Source: Phallus indusiatus (Eukaryota; Basidiomycota; Agaricomycetes; Phallales; Phallaceae). From it: a DNA stretch of 64,000 nt. The DNA lies in contig JAQFWX010000017.1 of assembly GCA_027605045.1 (NCBI GenBank), positions 310,001 through 374,000 on the forward strand, read 5' to 3'. The position numbers were made by a program, and so were the translations under genes. A model generated the notes under the pieces. That model was not told where the DNA came from. It saw only the letters and a list, made by a program, of their open reading frames with translations, and searched no databases. Below, piece after piece: positions 49,559-60,500 of the stretch (its first letter is position 1; each line of letters opens with the position of its first letter).

Positions 49559-50991
49559 CTCTTTGATTTTTAGAGACATTCTAACTATTACTAAGTTATG
49601 ACGCAGCCCGAATCACCTTTTTAAAAAAGGAACTCCCCGGGTTCATGCTGTTGCCAACTGGTGAAACATGAAAGGTTTTGATATTCATATTGTCCATCAT
49701 CAACACGTATGTGCACAAGGCTATCCCCCTATACCATTCTCCGTTAGACCCGTTGAACTCGGTGTCAGATTCTAATATCGCTCTCACAATTGCACAAATG
49801 CTCGGAACATAACATTGATGCCACGACCAAAGCGGACGATGGACCCTGTAAAGCATATGTCAGCTGTATAGCCACTAATCAGCCCATTGCTACTCCCCTG
49901 TGTTTAATTTAAAGGATGTTCAAATCTTTGTCAAGATCCCTCGAAGAAATCCGGTGAACCGAGTCGGCCGAAGAACAACCGAATGTAAAAGACTTGACAT
50001 TTTTCAGTCTTAATTCAAAAGTGAAGCTTTATTTCTTGACAGACTTACACATGCATGAAGCTCTGCAGGTGGGCAACATTCGTGGGCACCAGAACCGATT
50101 CGGAAACAGGTAACTTGGCGTAGATCAAATAGCCTGGACGGGCGACGGCGCCTAGGGCCCGCCTAGGGGAGATTCGGGATAACCTCGTAGGTCGTCCAAG
50201 GAAGCTGGCACTAGTAACACTCGGTTGTTTTCAGATCTTGTTGTCAGTTTTGGAATGCTTCCATCTTACGATCGCAGTCATCTTTGGCAAATTAAAATTA
50301 TTGGTTCACATTTCTTGACAATGTGGAAAACAAGTTGCTATAGTCAATTTGAATGTGTCTGGTTTTCGGTTTTGCGCCACTGTGTTTGTTTTGGTGATTG
50401 ATCTAATTCAAGCTTCCGGGGCATAAGTCTCCCGATCCTATGTACGTATGACGTACCTTATCTCGGGGTTGGTAATTCAAAAGATGGCCGGTATCGCAAA
50501 CGCTTAATTGAACAAGTCATAGAAGGTCATAGATTGGTTCTGTATGTATTTATGTAACTTGCATACACGTGGCAATGTAGATACCAAATTTGAAAAGTCG
50601 AAACTACGATCTTTAGTTTGGCTGTGCTACACATGATTATTAGTAATATATGTATGCAAATGGTGTAGACCCTTGCACAGGATTTAGGCGTAGTCTCACT
50701 TAAGGGGTTCTTTCAGGACAACGTTTTTTGTTTCAAATTCCTAAAAACCTCAACAACTCGGATTGGATTTACGGAACAAAATGACTGTCTAAAAAAATAC
50801 TCCGGGGGTCTACTCTTTTGTCCATGCGAGATCCATATTCACTGGCCAGTGGCAAGCAGTTTCAAATTCGTAACACAGCCTATGTGAGTGAAACTTCATA
50901 TCAGGAAGCAATCCTTATGGTACAGCCCCTTTGGGACAATCAAGCTCTCGTTGCGTAAAATTACATCTAGGAATACAAGTTTCAATGTCCG
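49559..50991. other. Intergenic region between terpene synthase and F-box gene
   Basis: No supported gene. An 86-codon minus-strand frame (49856-49596) has a true ATG but no recognisable motif. Confidence 0.5.
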
Positions 50992-52636
50992 TTAATCTTT
51001 GATAAAAGTATGCATTCTGAAATCACATCCCCAGTCATCCCACAGAGTCTGTTGCAGACACGTATCTGCTGTATACCACCCTGTAACCCTTCCTTCGACA
51101 TCTCTTTCCAAAACGCACCATATATTATGGCCATTCAGCCCCACTACGTATTTGAGGCTGGGAAACTGCGACAAAATAGAAAGGCCTTCAGTCACATCGT
51201 GAAAATTCATCTTGTAGGTGTACAGATGAGTAAGACCTGGTAGCCCGGATAGCGTCTTGAATATTGACTGGATTCTAGCGTTCTAAACAGATGGTCAATT
51301 TAAATAATATAGTACAAGATCAAGAAACTGACATACTGCATATTTTGAGGAAGTATCAGGGTATGTCAAGCACAAGCGTAGACAAGCAAATCGGCTGATA
51401 TTCGGATGGAGAGCCACGAGCTGTTCCCATTCTCCACCAAGCGTTGAAACGATGAGGCTTTTCAGTAAAGTCGCATGCTTGAAGAAAGAAATGGGGAAAC
51501 GAGGTGTTGAAAGAGCTTTGGTCATGTCATACAAATGCTCAATATGGGAAAGAACGTCCACGGCAATGGCCGAAAATCTCGGAGTCAAATTGGCGGACAG
51601 GGATTTCAACCGTGGCAGAGAGCCTGACTGAATGTCGAGCTTGTAATACTCGTTCAGCCCTAGGAAGAGATGTTCGATATTCGGGTGCCGGCTCCAAAAC
51701 GCATTCAGAATAGCCGATTTTTCAGTTACGTCAGCGGTTGTAGGAAAACATGTGATACACCCGTCCAATGTCAGTCGACGCAATTTGGGCCAATGGCCGT
51801 CGACGAAAATGCACGGCGCGAAAAAGAGGCTATTGACGAAGCTCATGCGGAGCTCTTCCAGCTTGGGACATTGACTAATAATCATGTCGAGAAACCTGTC
51901 GCCGTTGGGGGTATTATATTGCATACTCCAATCGTAAAAACCCAAAGAAACATCAATTCGCGTCAAATCCTTCATGTCAGTCATCTTCAAATTTGTGAGT
52001 CCTTTAGTTTATTATGAAATAAAGGACAAGGGCAAGACGTACTGGATGATATCGATATCGGTTTAGCGTAGAGTTCAACGTGAGAGCAGAATAATAATCG
52101 GAAATGCGCAGTTCCTCGGCGCTCCCGCAACAAGATAGGTATTCCAGACACCGACCCAATTCGTCGTTCAGCGATTGACTGCTGTACCAGTTTGACCATG
52201 ATAGATGGACGAGGTTGATCATGTTTGCTATAGCTTTTTTCAAATGAACGACAGCATCTTCTTCGTCCACGATTGGCTTTTCAATCATGCGAGTACGACA
52301 GGACGAAGGCACCAAAGGTTTCTTGTAGCCTAAGTGCGGGATTAACTCCAATGTTTGGATCCGAGAAGCGATGGATAGGTTCGTCTGGAACAATGTCCAA
52401 ATGTGTACCTGGAATAGTTCACATCGTATGGAACGAAAATGAAGATTGTTGGAGATAATGAAACAATGCAACGACTTGGACGTTAGAGAGAGCTGATATA
52501 GGTCTCGTGGGTTCTCGATAAGGTCGGTAACGATGTAAAAGACTTCCGGTGGTAAAGACAACAGAGATAGCTGGGAGGTCCCAATAGCTAGAGTGGGTGC
52601 AGGCATGATAGTGAAATTTGCAAACTTGGGGGTCAT
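50992..52636 (-). CDS. F-box protein with leucine-rich repeat-like body (510 aa, three exons)
   Basis: Likely substrate adaptor of an SCF ubiquitin ligase; target unknown. Exons are 52636-52043, 51984-51337 and 51282-50992 (1,533 nt, all in phase 0). The F-box lies at about residues 24-62 (LSLLSLPPEVFYIVTDLI, then NPRDLYQLSLTSKSLH), with the usual LP..V start and a Leu/Ser-rich second half. The rest has irregular leucine-rich segments typical of fungal F-box families, for example LVHLSW, CPKLEELRMSF, WPKLRRLTLDGC, NIEHLFLGL and FPSLKYVVGLNG. The splice into exon 2 is the least certain, because the acceptor (TTTGAAG) has a weak pyrimidine tract. Such genes are common, fast-evolving families in agaricomycetes. 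Confidence 0.82.
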
Positions 52637-52880
52637 TGTGGTCTTCTTTTAAAGAAGGCGAAGCGAACGGAGAAGCTATCTCTGGAGCCTATTTTATGTC
52701 AGCGCTTGGATAGTATTCAATAGATATGCATACCTTGAGGCAATTTAGCGCGTTTCACAACAAACCTTATGTAACATGCCTTCAAGATATTCCGTTAAAC
52801 CTTCTGAGATTTATTAATCTTTACGCCTACCATTCCACGTCTGATTTTGAACATGCTCAATACATGGTTAGTGGATGATT
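52637..52880. other. 5' flank of the F-box gene
   Basis: Promoter side of the F-box gene up to the edge of the dispersed repeat. No clear TATA box is seen. Confidence 0.45.
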
Positions 52881-53700
52881 CGTGGTAGACCTGAGGGGAG
52901 AGAGAGAGAAAGAGATGTGTATTAGGTAATGGGTGTGGTGTGGGTGTATATGGTCTGATCATTCCTAAAGTTTTGTTTTTCTGTTTAGTGCGCACTTTAC
53001 ACTGTTTACAATGACAGATGGTACCTTACCAGAGGTAAACTATGCATGAATTTGCAATGTATATTTACTAATTCTATGCCAGGCTTGATAATAGGTGTAA
53101 CACCAATACCTTCATTGGTTGTAACCCGTTGTAACCCGCTGGACGACAAGTATCAGCTACGACCGCTCGTGAACATGAGTGTCGATGTGTATGTTCAAAA
53201 TCTACGTTAGTAAAGCTAGGTACCTACGAAATGATTGGAGCTTGTTTGATTTATATGATCCACAAAGGCGAGGATGTCAAAACGGATTGTAAAGGGTCAT
53301 CAGACAATCAGAAGTACCAATGGAATCGGTCGTATTCCATTGCGATGACGCCAACGTCAATTCAGGTTGCATCAACAATAAACCAACCTGGAGAGATCAA
53401 GCCTGCATGGTGGTTTTATGATTCTAGGCTCAAGAGGCAGAGTTGCTATAGACGCGACAGCTGGTCCGGAGTGCGACACTATAACCATCAACCGTTCAGC
53501 GACGTCCTTACCACTTTGCGTAGGGTGCTATGTTCGAGCACATTCTTCTATTAAAACTGCTTTTACCCATTAGTGTTGCTTATGATTTGAAGTGCACGAT
53601 CCGAAATCCCCTTCTCTTTTGTCTTCAGTCAAGAGAGAGGATGTGACAACCGACAAGTAATGTTTTTCCGTCGCAGATCTCCTTTTGATGCCAGTTTGCG
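52881..53700. repeat. Dispersed repeat, uninterrupted copy
   Basis: Diverged but colinear over about 820 bp with 56947-57444 joined to 63688-64000. Shared landmarks include CGTGGTAGAC at the left edge, GACAGATGGTACCTT, GATTTATATGAT, GCATGGTGGTT, GTTCAGCGAC and CCGAAATCCCCTT. No terminal inverted repeat or long coding frame is clear, so its class is unknown; a non-autonomous element or a duplicated segment would both fit. It contains a 107-codon frame (53231-53554) that is not preserved in the other copy. Confidence 0.85.
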
Positions 53701-54592
53701 CTCATCCTTACATATATATATGTGCTATAGATAAGCGTCTTATTTGAATACCAAGAATATACTTAATATCTTCTGTTTACATTCAATAATTTGCGATGTT
53801 ACTAGTCCGCCCGGATACTTCAGAGCAACGTTCCAAAGTGCTAGCGATGAAGAGCCCTGCGCCTAATAACAAGACTCACCATTGAGGTTTCTCGTCGCTG
53901 CTATAAAAAATGCTGAAGCTCTAAACAGACGTTCGTTTATTCTCGGTTCGAGACGTTTTAGTCAATTTTCATGGACTTATAATGGTAGGAAAGATATATA
54001 CTTCAGATTCATACAATGAAAGGAAATTGATCAGTGCTTCCAAGCCTTTTGAGGGATTTGGTCAACCTTTTTCTCTGTACAAGCGACTAAAAAAGCTAGA
54101 AAAGACTTCAAAGCGTGCCCACAACGTCGCCCTACGAATGGTCCAGGGTTAGTGCGGGAGCGGCGGCGGAAAGTCTATTGACTAACTGAGCCCCATTACC
54201 CGTCGGTACACGCCCACGGAAAAAGTACGTATGGCAGTATTTTCTGCAAAAAAGAATAATGAGCACAAATTCATAGGCGCATTACCACAGTTTGATTCAA
54301 GGAGTGTCGGGATTAGGCCGTACTGAACTTGCAGATGATCGAGGCATCTATAAACCTCTTGAACGATTAATGAGACTGAATCTGAGCATTATAAACAGGC
54401 AAGAGCCTCTTGGCTCAAAAGACATGTATTTAATCAAGTGATAAAAAGAATGTATTTCCTAGTAATGAACACATCATGTTGAAATATCCGAAAAAATTAG
54501 TGTAAAAAATGCACAGTAATAAAGAAAGAAAATCAAAGAAAGTGAGAAGCGAGGAAAGTAACTAGTGAGAGTGGGTGGCCATTGTCAGAGAC
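53701..54592. other. Intergenic region
   Basis: 3' flank of the secreted-protein gene. AT-rich, nothing supported. Confidence 0.5.
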
Positions 54593-55864
54593 TTAAGAAG
54601 AGCCTGTAATTCCTCCAATAGCACCGGTGTTGGCGATACGAGAGGTAGCATCATCTTGAGTAGTGCAAGCAATGCTAGTTCCGGGCTTGTTAACAAGCGG
54701 AAGAGCGAAACATTGTGTTCCACCGGCACACATGGTTATGGCGAATTTACCACTGACGCACTGAGAATTAAATAAATCAGCGTGGTAGAAAGGTGAGGGG
54801 AATAAGCGACGTACTTGAGCGAATCCACCGTTGATGCAGGCTTGTTGGCCTTCGGTGCAAGTAGAATCTGCGGTGAGACCGGCGAATTGAGCGCTACAAA
54901 AAACCATAAACAAAGAGACATTATCAATAAAATAACTTAAAACGAGGTACTTTTGTTGCTGGGCTTTTTGACCGTTAGACATTTGGAATCCGCCATTACT
55001 CGAGGCGTTGGGAGTAGCAAGAGGTGCCGCTGGGGTGGAAACGGGAGCCATCGTAGTCATGTTGTTGGACGAGACAGATGTGCTAGTCGACGAAGCTGAA
55101 GCCGAGCTGTTAACAGAACCAACGCCATCTTGTTGAGCCTGAGGGGCAGGGAAAGTAGTATCTCCTGCGTCATCAGAAGAACTAGACGACGTAGAGTTTG
55201 ATGGGGTGGATGAACTGCGATCATCAGATATAAGCGAGATAGTTAAAAAGATTTGGTCAACTTACTTGGAAAATGATCCAGGAGTAGGTGAGTTTGCTGG
55301 GGTTCCAGGGCTAGATACTAAGGTAGACAACTGCACACCGTCAGGGATAGGTCCTTGATCGTGTGCAGGACAAGAGCCAAGTGGATTGACAGGAGCAGAA
55401 AGACCGAAGGGAATCGTTCCAGGCCCACCCAGAACTTGACCATTCGCAGATTGCTGTTCGTTTACGCCTTGAAATTGGCACTGATACAAGCCATTCAACT
55501 CCGGATTTTGAGGTGCGCGTTGACAATAATTGACAGCGAGAGAGTTCGGAGAGTTTCTGGGTTGCTGAACAAATATCTTAGCGGCGATGATCATCGCTTG
55601 ATTGTTCCCGAGACTCTTTGCAAGGTTGATCATGGTGTCACCTGAATCTTGCTGTGCGCAAGGATCGGCGGCAGCAAGAAGTGCGCCAGCAGCATTGACC
55701 GCGATTGTGTTGCATTGTGCGCCTCCATTGGCGGCGTTGCAAGCATTTTCCCAGGGCTGAACGCTGTCAATAGTAGTTTGAGCAATTCGCTTGTTGATGA
55801 TAGGGATTGCAGAAGCCGAAGCAGCGATCAGGGCGAGAGAAACAAAGATGTTTGAGATTTGCAT
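54593..55864 (-). CDS. Secreted Ser/Thr-rich protein with CBM19-like C-terminal domain (369 aa, four exons)
   Basis: Predicted extracellular or wall-associated protein that may bind chitin. Exons are 55864-55266, 55214-54951, 54893-54815 and 54760-54593 (1,110 nt, phases close). The ATG at 55864 opens a signal peptide (MQISNIFVSLALIAASASA) followed by a dibasic site (KR). The frame extends upstream, but that ATG lies across the TATA box at 56005, so it is rejected. Residues 30-200 form a Cys-containing Ala/Asn/Gln-rich domain (NACNAANGGAQCN). A Ser/Thr/Pro linker spans about 180-275. The C-terminal domain has six cysteines at 300, 307, 315, 325, 331 and 346 with the pattern CTEGQQACINGGFAQC...CAGGTQC, which resembles carbohydrate-binding module 19 of fungal chitinases. 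No catalytic domain or GPI signal is seen. The CBM19 link is an inference from cysteine spacing and the GG-F-A-Q-C-V-x-G-K-F core. Confidence 0.85.
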
Positions 55865-55997
55865 TGTTGTTGGAATAAGAGAGGAGAAAATTGTGTGCTT
55901 GAAGTTAAAAGAGTTTGACTTTACTTGTTCGATACAAGAGAGAGTAGTGAGTGTGCGAGGTTGTTTGGTTTGTGAGAAATTAGAAGATGCGCGAGGG

Positions 55998-56005
55998 TTT
56001 ATATA
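55998..56005 (-). promoter_or_regulatory. TATA box of the secreted-protein gene
   Basis: TATATAAA on the minus strand, about 135 bp before the ATG at 55864. It overrides the apparent longer frame that begins at 56026. Confidence 0.6.
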
Positions 56006-56946
56006 CATTCTGTCGAACAAGTCCATAGGAATGTATGGTCAGGAACCGCAGGACAAACGAAAATTAAGCCATGTAATGAACCGGTCCATGTTCATTTTCA
56101 ATAAACACGTCCCTCACAAATGATGTCTTTTGGGCCATGGACATCAAAGTGTTATTCCACAGGACCGACAGTGACCGGCTTATCGTTGAGCAGGGAAGGC
56201 GATTGAAACCTGCAGAGGCATCGCGAACGACGACAGGTGAAGATGCAGATAAAGCTACAAAGTGATGAGGCCTGCGTACAGTTTTAACTATGGGAAGAGT
56301 TCGAAGCTGCAGCCTCCATGTCAATGTCCTTCAATTTTTGTAAGCGAGTAGAAACAATGACTGGGAAGTTCTCTTTCACGTTTGAGAGATAGCATGGAAG
56401 TGGGATGAAATGATGGAAGAACTGTATGAAATAACCTGGTACACGCAAAGGAATGGACTGGCAGGCTCCCGTTCGACCCGTTGACCATGTTTCGTCAATC
56501 GATATGAATGGTCACTCCTAATGAGACTAGATCTCATCGCGCTTGCGAGGCATTCCAAACCGACATTTTTCGACCACTGCTAATCGACGCCAGATGACGT
56601 GGAGTGTGATCAATACTCCTGACGAGACAAATGCTACGAAAATCTCACCGTACTATTGGCAGCACGAATGGCATCAATGAAACTAAGTTTGCATTGATTG
56701 CCCTGAGAGATGGTATCCAGGCCAGTCTTGAGATTAGTCGGTGTATATTTTGGATAAAGACAGCCACTTGAGTTAAAGCGCCGCTGGGAAGTTTTCGCGT
56801 CTCTCCGCGTACGGCAGACGATTTATTGCCGTGAGATTGAGCAGGCTGTGACTCGTTTCGGACCAAAAGTCCGGTAATTTTGTGTTGGAATTATTATAAT
56901 TGGGTTGCATTTTTTTTTTTTTTTTTATTGCAATTGACTCAGAACT
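56006..56946. other. Intergenic region
   Basis: Upstream DNA of the secreted-protein gene, with a 17-bp T-run near 56910-56926. No gene is supported. Confidence 0.5.
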
Positions 56947-57444
56947 CGTGGTAGACTTGTGGAGAGAGCGAAAAAGGTGTATTAGGTAATGAGTGTGGGT
57001 GTATATGGTCTCGAGCGTGATTACGTTCCTTTGTTTAGTGTGCACTTAAAAAACTTTTACATTGACAGATGGTACCTTGCTTACCAGAGGTAAACTGAGC
57101 ATAATTGCAGTATATATTTATGTACTAAATATACGCTAGGCCTAATAACATCAATACCTTCATTGGCTGTGGCCGGCTGGACGACTTCTAGTACGGCCGC
57201 TCGTGATCACGAACGTTGATGCGTTCTGTTCAAAGTCTACGTTAATAAAGTTGTGTACCTACGAAGACTTAACTCTGTTTGATTTATATGATAATACACA
57301 AAGGCAAGGATGGGTTGAAGCGAATTGTAAATAGGGGTCCTAGTCATTGAATGACAAGAAGTACCAATAGAATCAGTTCAAGTATTCCACTTAGTGCGAT
57401 GGCGTCAATTTAAATTGAATTAACAATAAAACAACCTGAAGAGT
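56947..57444. repeat. Dispersed repeat, second copy, left part
   Basis: Left part of the second copy of the repeat at 52881-53700. It is cut by the LINE insertion; the right part resumes at 63677. The last 11 bp (57434-57444, ACCTGAAGAGT) is the target-site duplication of the LINE. Confidence 0.85.
57434..57444. repeat. LINE target-site duplication, left copy
   Basis: ACCTGAAGAGT, identical to 63677-63687. The corresponding uninterrupted site in the other repeat copy is at about 53386-53396 (ACCTGGAGAGA). Confidence 0.85.
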
Positions 57445-57462
57445 GTGTGTGTGTGTGTGTGT
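57443..57462. repeat. GT/AC dinucleotide tail of the LINE
   Basis: Ten GT units on the plus strand. In element orientation this is an (AC)n tract at the extreme 3' end, directly next to the target-site duplication, in the place where other LINEs carry poly(A) or a short repeat. Confidence 0.8.
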
Positions 57463-57599
57463 TAATCTGTGAGTCCCTGAGGGCGTTGCCCTATGTATCG
57501 GGACTTTGACTTGCGGAGATGGCCGGATCTCGTCATTTCGTGTACGCGCTCGCTCTTCTTCGTGTAGTGTGGTGTCGTGGGGACCTGTGTTCCCACCGT

Positions 57600-60500
57600 T
57601 CATCTTCTCTTCCCTCCTCCTCTTCCTCTTTGCCTGGCTCGAGGTATGTCCAAATTTCCGTGTGTGGCTTTAAATCGTCCGGTGTTGTTGATGTACTCGA
57701 ATAGGACTTTTACTGCCCTCCGGTCACTGAGGAGTCGGCTCTTCGTGATTGTGTGCTGTCTGAAGTACCGTTGTACTTTCTCCCGGTGTTTGTCGTATCT
57801 TGGGCATCTGCACAGGAAGTGCGCGATCGTTTCCGTCTCCATCTCGCAGGCCGGGCATGCAGGTGTGTCCGATTTCCCAATCTTGTGTAAGTGTCCATTT
57901 AACTGTGCGTGCCCTGTGCGTAGCTGCATCAGTACTGAAGTGTTTTTTCTCGGCCACTTAGCGGTCATTCTTAGAAACGCTGGTCCAGGCAGCGTCTCGT
58001 CTATTTCTTTCATTTTTGGGTATCGAGGTGAGCTTTGCCATTTCTCCGCTGCTTGTTTTTTCAATGTTGCATCCATTGCCTGCCGCGCTGCTGATCTGCT
58101 GATCGGCATATCGTGCAGGTGCTTCAGGTGTTTGCATTTCCAATCACCTTCCGTTATTGCTTTTGCAGCCTCTTTGTCCGCTTCTTCATTGCCTATTATT
58201 TCTTCGTGCCCCGGTACCCACACTATGCTGACTCTTTTCCCCTGTTTTTTGTTAAGGTCGTCTATTTCGGCTTGGATGCGCTGCACCAGGTGTTGCCCCG
58301 GGCGTGCCCTCTGCTTTTCTGTCGCCCTTATCGCTGCTTGGTTATCCAGCATGATGTAGACCTGGTTAGTCCACTTTATTGTTCGCGCTATATCCATTGC
58401 CAGCAGTATCCCGGTTAATTCTGCTTCGTAGACAGTGTGCTTCGTACCTGGCCCCAGGTGCTTCCTTCTGACCTGCCTCCGCCCATTCGCTGTAGTATAG
58501 ACTGCAGCTGCCCCTATTCTGCCATCGCGTCCAGACCCGTCAGAGTATATTATGTGGTAGCCCCTGTAAGTGTCCATTAGCTGTTTGGCCGTACCTCTGT
58601 CTGGTGCGATCTCTAGCTTATGTCTTTTTTCCCATTTTGGTCCCCAGGTATATGGTTTTATGCGCTCATATTTCCCTGTGTCTGCCCCTGTCACGCGCAT
58701 TACTTCGTGTAGGGAGCTCCTGTGCCTGGCGACATATCTTTTAGCTGCGCTGTTTACCTGTTTGTGCAAGATATGCGTCTTTGGTAGGGTGGCCAGTCTT
58801 GTTCCCGCATTTCGCACGAGTTTTTCTACTGTCAGGGTAAAAGGTAAGATGTTTGCGTGCGCATCTAAGACATCCGTTGCCGTGGATCTCATCGCCCCTG
58901 TTATTAGAATGGCTGCCTCTCTTTGTACCTTTGCCAATTTTCTTATCATCCCCTTTGCCCCTTTCGACCCCGCTATCCCGTTTGCTAAAAATATGTCCGC
59001 AGCGTACAACATTTTCGGGAGTGCGACTGTGAGATAGTATCGCCTCATGTATCTTAGTGCGACACCCTTTGTTGGTTTAGCCAGGCGTTTGTACTGGCTC
59101 AGCCAGGTCACTCCTTTTTTAAGGGCGTAGTCTGCATGCACCTTGAACCTGAGCTCTTCATCCAGCATTATACCTAAAAACTTGTGGTGAGCTGTTGGCT
59201 TTATTTCTACTCCATTAATGCTGATTGCTGGACGCTTTTTAAGGACTGTCTTTTTTGGGTCGTTCGGGTCTCTTTCTCGTTTGCGTGTGAAGCCCACAAG
59301 TGCAAACTTTTCCGTCGCGAACACACAGTTGTGTGTGGTAGCCCAATTGTTGGCCCCGGTAGGTTTGTTCATCATCCCCTCCAGCCTTTCCTTCGCCTCA
59401 TCTAATGTTTTCCCCCTTGCTAGCAGTGTTGTATCGTCTGCGAAAATTACCACTTCCTCCTTTTTCTTGTCTCCCACTATGTCTGCCAGTGCCGCATTGT
59501 AAAAAGCGAATATTGGTCCAGATTCTGGGCGTCCTTGGTCCAGTCCTATTTTCAGCTCTTTTGGGTCAGACTTGTAGTTGTCAAAGGTGAGGGTGGTTCT
59601 CCTCTCGTGCAGTACTTCTCTGAACCAGTCTGTGTATTGCTTAGGTACTCCTCTTTTCCGCATGCTGTGGGTTAGCCATTCTGGGAGTACGCTAGGGAAG
59701 GCTGCTTTTATGTCAAGGAATAGAGCTGCTACTTCGTCTCCTGCTCGCCAGGCATTTTTTATAAATGCCACTGTATGATGGATTGCGTCTGTTGTGGTCC
59801 TCCCTGGCCTACAGCCGAATTGAGTGTGTGGTAGCAGTGAGTGCTTATCAGCGTAGTACAATAAATCTTCTGACGCGCATGATGATAGCACTTTACCAAT
59901 AGTGTCTAAGAGTGCTATTGGCCGATATGCGCTGGGGTTTGTGTAGTCTGCTTTTCCTGGCTTCCGGAGTACCACAATGGTCGAATCTTTCCATTCTTGG
60001 GGGAAGTACTTTAGGCTGAAGGTGGCTCGAAAAAGGGGGCCGAGGATGGGGATGATCATATCTGCCGTCTTCATCAGTACAACGTTAGGTATGCCACTCT
60101 CACCTGGTGCTTTGTAGGGTCTCAGTCGTTCTATAGCTCTTTGTATCTGCTCATTGGTTATCGGTTTAAATTCAAATGCAGGTGGTGGGTACTTGTATTT
60201 CTTTGGGGGCTTGGGGTAATCTCCTAGGTCCGGGAAAAAAGTTCTGAGGAAAAGGTCAGCTTTTTCATTATCCCTCTCTACCTGGGCATGCTCGCCATTC
60301 TGGTTGATGGTTTTCAGTGACGCGATTTTGGAGTTGGCACCATCGGTGGGTCCTCCTGTCACATATTTATGTGCTACCCATACTGTTTTTTCATCCATCT
60401 CTTTTAGGAAGTTTTCCCAGTGAGACTGCTTTGCGCTGTTTATTGCCTGCGCATAGTGGTTTTGCTCTTTTCGGAGCAAATCATGGACTGGGTCTTCTGC

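Noticed and set aside
53231..53554. 107-codon frame inside the uninterrupted repeat copy
   Set aside because: The frame is not kept in the second copy of the repeat, which argues against coding.
55865..56026. Longer N-terminus for the secreted protein starting at 56026
   Set aside because: It runs across the TATA box at 55998-56005, and the signal peptide begins at the later ATG at 55864.
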